Shown piece after piece: positions 60,059 to 64,000 of a stretch of 64,000 nucleotides of DNA. The stretch is from Rahnella sp. AA (GTDB lineage: Bacteria; Pseudomonadota; Gammaproteobacteria; Enterobacterales; Enterobacteriaceae). Positions within the stretch are counted from its first letter, which is position 1, and each line of letters opens with the position of its first letter. The DNA is taken from contig NZ_PITQ01000001.1 of the NCBI RefSeq assembly GCF_002834385.1, positions 558,001-622,000 on the forward strand, given 5' to 3'. Both the position numbers and the translations under genes were made by a program. The notes beneath the pieces are model-generated. The model searched no databases. It saw only the letters and a program-made list of their open reading frames with translations, and was not told the origin of the DNA.

Positions 60059-60778
60059 ATGAAAAACGACGTCATTTCACCGGAGTTCGATGAGAGCGGT
60101 CGCGCGATGCGCCGTATCCGCAGTTTTGTCCGCCGTCAGGGCCGTCTGACTAAAGGTCAGCAATATGCGCTGGACAACTTCTGGCCGGTGATGGGCGTGG
60201 AGTTTCAGACTGAAACATTGGCAATTGACACCTTATTTGGCCGCTCAGCCCCTGTCGTGTTGGAAATCGGTTTCGGAATGGGCACTTCGCTGGTCACGAT
60301 GGCGAAACAGAATCCTGACCAGAACTTTATTGGTATTGAAGTTCACTCCCCGGGCGTGGGCGCTTGTCTGGCTACGGCGCACGAAGAGGGGGTCAGCAAC
60401 CTGCGTGTAATGTGCCATGATGCCGTCGAAGTGCTGGAAAAAATGATTCCGGATGGTTCACTTGATATGGTGCAGCTATTCTTTCCTGACCCGTGGCATA
60501 AAGCGCGTCATAATAAGCGCCGTATCGTGCAGCCTGAGTTCGTCGAGAAGCTACGTAAGAAATTGAAAGTGGGCGGCGTATTCCACATGGCAACCGACTG
60601 GGAGCCCTATGCCGAACATATGCTTGAAGTAATGACCAGTTTAGAAAGCTGGGTGAACTTGTCGCAGGAAAATAACTATGTTCCGCGCCCTGAATCACGC
60701 CCGGTAACCAAGTTCGAAATGCGTGGCCAGCGTTTAGGCCACGGCGTGTGGGATCTGATGTTTGAGAGGAAGCAATAA
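60059..60778 (+). CDS. trmB: tRNA (guanine-N7)-methyltransferase
   Basis: 239 residues from ATG 60059 (RBS GGAGTGG), the standard length; the 30 codons before are not family sequence. Methylates G46 of tRNAs using SAM. SAM site [17 protein letters not shown], then [14 protein letters not shown] and the conserved [17 protein letters not shown]. Its stop overlaps the yggL start (TAATG). Confidence 0.97.
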   Translation: MKNDVISPEFDESGRAMRRIRSFVRRQGRLTKGQQYALDNFWPVMGVEFQTETLAIDTLFGRSAPVVLEIGFGMGTSLVTMAKQNPDQNFIGIEVHSPGVGACLATAHEEGVSNLRVMCHDAVEVLEKMIPDGSLDMVQLFFPDPWHKARHNKRRIVQPEFVEKLRKKLKVGGVFHMATDWEPYAEHMLEVMTSLESWVNLSQENNYVPRPESRPVTKFEMRGQRLGHGVWDLMFERKQ

Positions 60779-61104
60779 TGGCTAAGAATCGCAGTCGTCG
60801 TTTACGTAAGAAGTTACACATTGCCGAGTTCCAGGAACTGGGCTTCTCTGTAAAATGGCGTTTCCCGGAAGGCACCACGGTTGAAACCATTGATGAATCA
60901 CTGGATAAATTCATCGACGGTGTGATCGAGCCAAACAAACTGGCGTTTGACGGCAGTGGTTATCTGCAATGGGAAGGCCTGATTTGCCTGCAAGACATCG
61001 GTCACTGCACTGATGAGCATCGCGCTCAGGTCAAAAAATGGTTGGAAGACCATAAAATGGAAGACGTTGAAGTCAGCGATTTATTTGATATCTGGTGGGA
61101 CTAA
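60778..61104 (+). CDS. yggL: YggL family protein (DUF469)
   Basis: 108 residues, coupled to trmB by a one-base overlap. Typical sequence: N-terminal [31 protein letters not shown] and the end HKMEDVEVSDLFDIWWD. A 50S-ribosome-associated role has been reported for the E. coli protein. Followed by a terminator. Confidence 0.95.
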   Translation: MAKNRSRRLRKKLHIAEFQELGFSVKWRFPEGTTVETIDESLDKFIDGVIEPNKLAFDGSGYLQWEGLICLQDIGHCTDEHRAQVKKWLEDHKMEDVEVSDLFDIWWD

Positions 61105-61135
61105 CTCCCGCAGATTCATAAAGATTTCTGAAATT

Positions 61136-61160
61136 AAAGGTGCCTTTCTGGCACCTTTGT
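61136..61160 (+). terminator. Terminator after yggL
   Basis: AAAGGTGCC / GGCACCTTT stem with 5-nt loop and a short T-run. Confidence 0.75.
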
Positions 61161-61179
61161 TACATCTGGAGGAAGGACG

Positions 61180-62106
61180 TTGGGCACCGAACTTGATAAC
61201 AGTTTGCTGGAAGATATTCTTGCACAGGTCAGGCCGCTGATTGGCCGGGGTAAAGTGGCTGATTACATCCCTGCGCTGGCGGAAGTCAGCCCCGATCATT
61301 TAGGGATCGCCGTGTGTACCACGAAAGGCGAAATCTTTCGTGCCGGTGATGCTAATACCCGGTTCTCCATCCAGTCGATCTCTAAAGTGCTCAGCCTGAC
61401 GCTGGCGCTGACCCGCTATCAGGAAGGTGAAATCTGGCAGCGGGTCGGCAAAGAGCCTTCTGGCCAGCCGTTTAATTCATTGGTACAGCTGGAGCTGGAG
61501 CAGGGGAAACCGCGCAATCCGTTTATCAACCCCGGTGCGCTGGTGGTCTGTGACATGCTGCAAACTCGCCTGACCGCGCCGAAGCAGAGAATGCTGGAAG
61601 TCGTGCGTCAGCTGGCCGGATCGGCAGATCTCAACTACGATCGGCACGTCGCACGTTCAGAGTTCGAACATTCCGATCGAAATGCAGCAATTGCTTATCT
61701 GATGAAGTCTTTTGGCAATTTTGATAACGACGTCATCACGGTTCTGCATACTTATTTCCACTACTGTGCATTGCGCATGAGCTGTGAAGAACTGGCGAGG
61801 ACGTTTGTTTATCTTGCCAACAAGGGGCACCCCCTCGGTAATGAACAACCGTTGATCGATGCCCGCCAGGCAAGGCAAATTAACGCGCTGATGGTGACCA
61901 GCGGGATGTACGACGGTGCTGGTGAATTCGCTTATCGCGTGGGTATGCCGGGCAAATCGGGCGTTGGGGGTGGCATCATTGCGATCATACCCGGCGAGAT
62001 GTGTATTTCGGTCTGGTCGCCGGAACTTGATGCAGCGGGGAACTCTTTGGCTGGTATTGCTGCCTTAGAATTACTGGCGCAACGTATTGGCCGTTCAATT
62101 TTTTGA
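61180..62106 (+). CDS. glsB: Glutaminase
   Basis: 308 residues of the beta-lactamase-like glutaminase family; hydrolyses glutamine to glutamate and ammonia. Active-site Ser-X2-Lys in [12 protein letters not shown], Tyr/Asn motifs [26 protein letters not shown], and [13 protein letters not shown]. The start is TTG at 61180 with RBS GGAGGA 6 nt away; no ATG fits the conserved N terminus ([18 protein letters not shown]). Confidence 0.95.
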   Translation: MGTELDNSLLEDILAQVRPLIGRGKVADYIPALAEVSPDHLGIAVCTTKGEIFRAGDANTRFSIQSISKVLSLTLALTRYQEGEIWQRVGKEPSGQPFNSLVQLELEQGKPRNPFINPGALVVCDMLQTRLTAPKQRMLEVVRQLAGSADLNYDRHVARSEFEHSDRNAAIAYLMKSFGNFDNDVITVLHTYFHYCALRMSCEELARTFVYLANKGHPLGNEQPLIDARQARQINALMVTSGMYDGAGEFAYRVGMPGKSGVGGGIIAIIPGEMCISVWSPELDAAGNSLAGIAALELLAQRIGRSIF

Positions 62107-62130
62107 GTTTGTTGTCTTAAGGGAGAGTAC

Positions 62131-62865
62131 ATGTTAGTAAAAAGTGGAGTGGTAAAAACCGGTTTGGCTGCGTTGCTGGCGCTGAGCGCGTGGAGCGCAC
62201 AGGCCGACTATCAGTGTGCCGTACAACCTAAAGATGATGTCGTCATCAAACCGCAGACCGTGCAGGTTGTAGGTAACAGCGGCGATTTGCTGATCACGCC
62301 AAACGGCAACGTGACTCTCAATGGTAAAGATATCACTCTGAGCGCTAAACAGCGCCAGGAAGCAATTGATTACCAGGCTGCGCTGCGGCGTGACCTGCCG
62401 TGGATCGACCAGGGGGCTACAGCGCATCTGGAAAAAGGCCGCGTCGCCGTGGACCGTGTGATCGTGAACAAACTGGGCAGCGACAGCAACGTACGTAACC
62501 GTCTGGTGACGCTCGACAAACAGCTTAAAGAGCAAATGAATCTGATTATCGAGCATCGCACTGATGGCCTGACGTTCCACCATAAAGCCGTTGAACAGGT
62601 GAAACAGAACGGCCAGAAACTGGTGGAACAAACCATGGGCGGCGTGATGCAAGACAGTATCAATGAGATGGGCCTGAAACAAGCCACCAGCGGCGGCAAC
62701 CCGCTACAGGCGATGATGGGCAATCTCGGCGGTCTGCAACAGGCCGTGCAGGAAGAGTGGAACAAACAGGAAAAAGAATTCAAAGCTTTCGGCGATGACG
62801 TCTGCAAGCGCGTGACGAATCTGGATACTCAACACAAAGCCTTGCTGGCGGATTTGAAGCAGTAA
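62131..62865 (+). CDS. yggN: Periplasmic YggN family protein (DUF2884)
   Basis: 244 residues. Signal peptide with cleavage after WSAQA (GLAALLALSAWSAQA), mature start DYQCAVQPKDDVVIKPQTVQ. The rest is a soluble domain with helical C-terminal part (GGLQQAVQEEWNKQEKEFKA). Function unknown in all relatives. Follows glsB by 24 bp with RBS GGGAG. Confidence 0.92.
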   Translation: MLVKSGVVKTGLAALLALSAWSAQADYQCAVQPKDDVVIKPQTVQVVGNSGDLLITPNGNVTLNGKDITLSAKQRQEAIDYQAALRRDLPWIDQGATAHLEKGRVAVDRVIVNKLGSDSNVRNRLVTLDKQLKEQMNLIIEHRTDGLTFHHKAVEQVKQNGQKLVEQTMGGVMQDSINEMGLKQATSGGNPLQAMMGNLGGLQQAVQEEWNKQEKEFKAFGDDVCKRVTNLDTQHKALLADLKQ

Positions 62866-62887
62866 TTCCTCACCTCAAAGTCCAGAA

Positions 62888-62918
62888 ACAAAAAAACCGC
62901 AATTAAGCGGTTTTTTTG
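62888..62918. terminator. Terminator after yggN
   Basis: AAAAAACCGC / GCGGTTTTTT with AATTAA loop; A-run before and T-run after make it work in both directions. Confidence 0.9.
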
Positions 62919-62970
62919 TTGGGAAAGGCAGTTAGCGCTACATCTCCCAGGATTCTACTTTCGTGAATAT

Positions 62971-63265
62971 CGCGAAAGCCAGCACTCCAACAGCGGCGAT
63001 ATTATACTCAATTTAGCCTCGCTGCAATCTGAAACATAGGTTGATTCTTCAGGATTAGTATAAATTTTTCATGCGGTACAATTAAGTTACGCAATGATAT
63101 TGCGGGTGATAATATCCTGTCGGGACTAATTCATTCGTTTAGCGACGGACCACCGGGCTCAGGGATTGGAACTGTCACACCGCGAAAGTCAGCACTCCGA
63201 CAAATGCTGGCTATTTGCCACGTTATCCCGGCGTGATTTGGTGAAACGCGGTTTCTTCAGGAAAC
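62971..63265. repeat. Diverged duplication upstream of the 39-codon gene
   Basis: CGCGAAAG(C/T)CAGCACTCC occurs at 62971 and again at 63181 (210 bp apart), and each copy is followed 72-74 bp later by TTCTTCAGGA (63045 and 63253). This indicates an old duplication of about 90 bp. The second copy leads directly into the small gene; the first leads to no ORF. Confidence 0.6.
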
Positions 63266-63272
63266 TGCAAAT

Positions 63273-63392
63273 ATGAAGAAGTGCATTTATGCGCTACTCA
63301 TAGTGCTCGGTTCTATGATGATGTCTGGCGGTGATGGGTTGAACGTTAACGTTTCGCACGTCAATTTCAGCGTCAATATAGGCCAGCACTGA
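63273..63392 (+). CDS. 39-residue hydrophobic small protein
   Basis: ATG at 63273, product beginning MKKCIYALLIVLGSMMMSGG and ending in NVSHVNFSVNIGQH. It looks like a signal peptide or single membrane anchor (positive start, hydrophobic core 4-17, small residues) followed by a short polar beta-like tail. A strong terminator lies 10 bp after the stop. RBS (GGAA, 11 nt upstream) is modest. No known family recognised; a small envelope peptide is likely. Confidence 0.6.
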   Translation: MKKCIYALLIVLGSMMMSGGDGLNVNVSHVNFSVNIGQH

Positions 63393-63402
63393 GCACTTCA
63401 GG

Positions 63403-63426
63403 AGCCGCCCTTAGGGGCGGCTTTTT
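63403..63426 (+). terminator. Terminator after the 39-codon gene
   Basis: AGCCGCCC / GGGCGGCT stem, TTAG loop, then TTTT; also faces the convergent hemW end. Confidence 0.92.
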
Positions 63427-63436
63427 GCTATCCGAT

Positions 63437-64000
63437 TTACTCACCCAAAAACAGTTCCAGCAGTGAGTTCAGGAACAGTTTTCCTTTGCGGGTGATCTGC
63501 CAGTGCGTTTCGGTTTCCAGCAGATATTCTTTGCTGATGGCTTCATCGAGCTGTGCGCGTATCACCGATTCATCCAGTCCGGTATACAACCCAAATTCTT
63601 CGCGCGGTGCGGCTTCGAGCAGACGGAAGCGGTTCATGAAGAATTCAAATGGCAGATCTTCGGTTTCCACCGGATGCTGTTTGTCCATGTAACGTCCCTG
63701 CATATAACCCCGTGGATGTTTGGTTTTAACCGTCCGCAGGATTTGCCCGTCGGGCTGCGTCAGCTTGCCGTGCGCACCGCAACCGATGCCGAGGTAATCT
63801 CCGAAGCGCCAGTAGTTGAGATTGTGCTGGCACTGATAGCCAGGTTTTGCGTAGGCAGACGTTTCGTATTGCTGATAACCGGCGGCCGTCAGCAGCCGAT
63901 CGCCTTGCTCAAAGATATCCCACAGGGCGTCGTCATCCGGCAACGTTGGCGGGCGCGAGGCATACATCGTATTGGGCTCGATGGTCAGCTGATACCACGA
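63437..64000 (-). CDS. hemW: Heme chaperone HemW, C-terminal part (runs off the window)
   Basis: 187 residues at the C-terminal end of the radical-SAM protein HemW (YggW), formerly called oxygen-independent coproporphyrinogen oxidase-like. The reading frame is open to the window edge (SWYQLTIEPNT before the first in-window Met). Typical sequence: DDDALWDIFEQGDRLLTAAG, YQQYETSAYAKPGYQC, HNLNYWRFGDYLGIGCGAHG and the end KLFLNSLLELFL. The N-terminal CxxxCxxC cluster lies outside the window. Confidence 0.95.
   Translation of the reverse strand, partial: SWYQLTIEPNTMYASRPPTLPDDDALWDIFEQGDRLLTAAGYQQYETSAYAKPGYQCQHNLNYWRFGDYLGIGCGAHGKLTQPDGQILRTVKTKHPRGYMQGRYMDKQHPVETEDLPFEFFMNRFRLLEAAPREEFGLYTGLDESVIRAQLDEAISKEYLLETETHWQITRKGKLFLNSLLELFLGE

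Overview
The window reads as a chromosomal segment of a gamma-proteobacterium of the order Enterobacterales, most likely a Rahnella/Serratia-type diazotroph (Yersiniaceae). The reasons are the enteric housekeeping block at the right end (mltC, yggX, mutY, trmB, yggL, glsB, yggN, hemW in the order known from E. coli and relatives), the E. coli-like tRNA-Phe with its promoter, and an Erwinia/E. coli-type group 1 exopolysaccharide locus with a JUMPstart/ops element. The species assignment is inference.

Layout. 1-9.3 kb: an RND efflux operon (adaptor, pump and the start of a small membrane protein), a P2-type cation ATPase, a Cache-domain chemoreceptor with a FliA-type promoter, then the 3' remnant of a tautomerase gene with its terminator. 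9.4-22.9 kb: an iron-only nitrogenase island: anfH, anfD, anfG, anfK, an unknown 132-aa protein, a PNPOx-like flavoprotein and anfO; then the activator gene anfA followed 3 bp later by a second, NifA-like regulator that lacks the GAFTGA loop; then nifJ and nifF, which supply electrons from pyruvate through flavodoxin to AnfH. Sigma-54 (-24/-12) promoters stand before anfH, anfA and nifJ, each with upstream activator sites. nifB and the other cofactor genes are not in the window, so FeFe-cofactor synthesis must rely on genes elsewhere.

23-43.9 kb: a LuxR-type regulator and a degenerate EAL protein, then a long, AT-rich exopolysaccharide locus: wbaP, wza, wzb, wzc, a beta-helix protein with a Tat-like signal, wzy, two GT4 transferases, wzx, a pyruvyltransferase, manC, manB, a third GT4, and a GDP-mannose dehydratase relative whose catalytic Tyr and Lys are replaced. 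The predicted polymer has hexose-1-P (probably galactose) as first sugar, mannose, and a pyruvate ketal. 44-48.2 kb: a PTS fructose-type EIIBC and a shikimate-dehydrogenase-like enzyme, divergent from an SgrR-type regulator. 48.6-50.7 kb: a second chemoreceptor with a FliA promoter and a small helical partner. 50.7-52.9 kb: hairpins, an IS3-family element, and tRNA-Phe with a duplicated 3' end. 53-64 kb: ornithine decarboxylase with a long leader, a GPH-family symporter, and the conserved housekeeping block, with a 39-codon gene before hemW.

Most notable: (i) the putative anti-activator beside anfA, a NifA-like protein that keeps the NifA-type DNA-binding end but has lost the sigma-54 contact loop and the Walker B aspartate; (ii) a shared paired operator motif (GTTCC-N5-GTA, two copies exactly 30 bp apart) upstream of both anfA and anfH; (iii) the dead dehydratase; (iv) unknown small proteins in the anf operon and before hemW.
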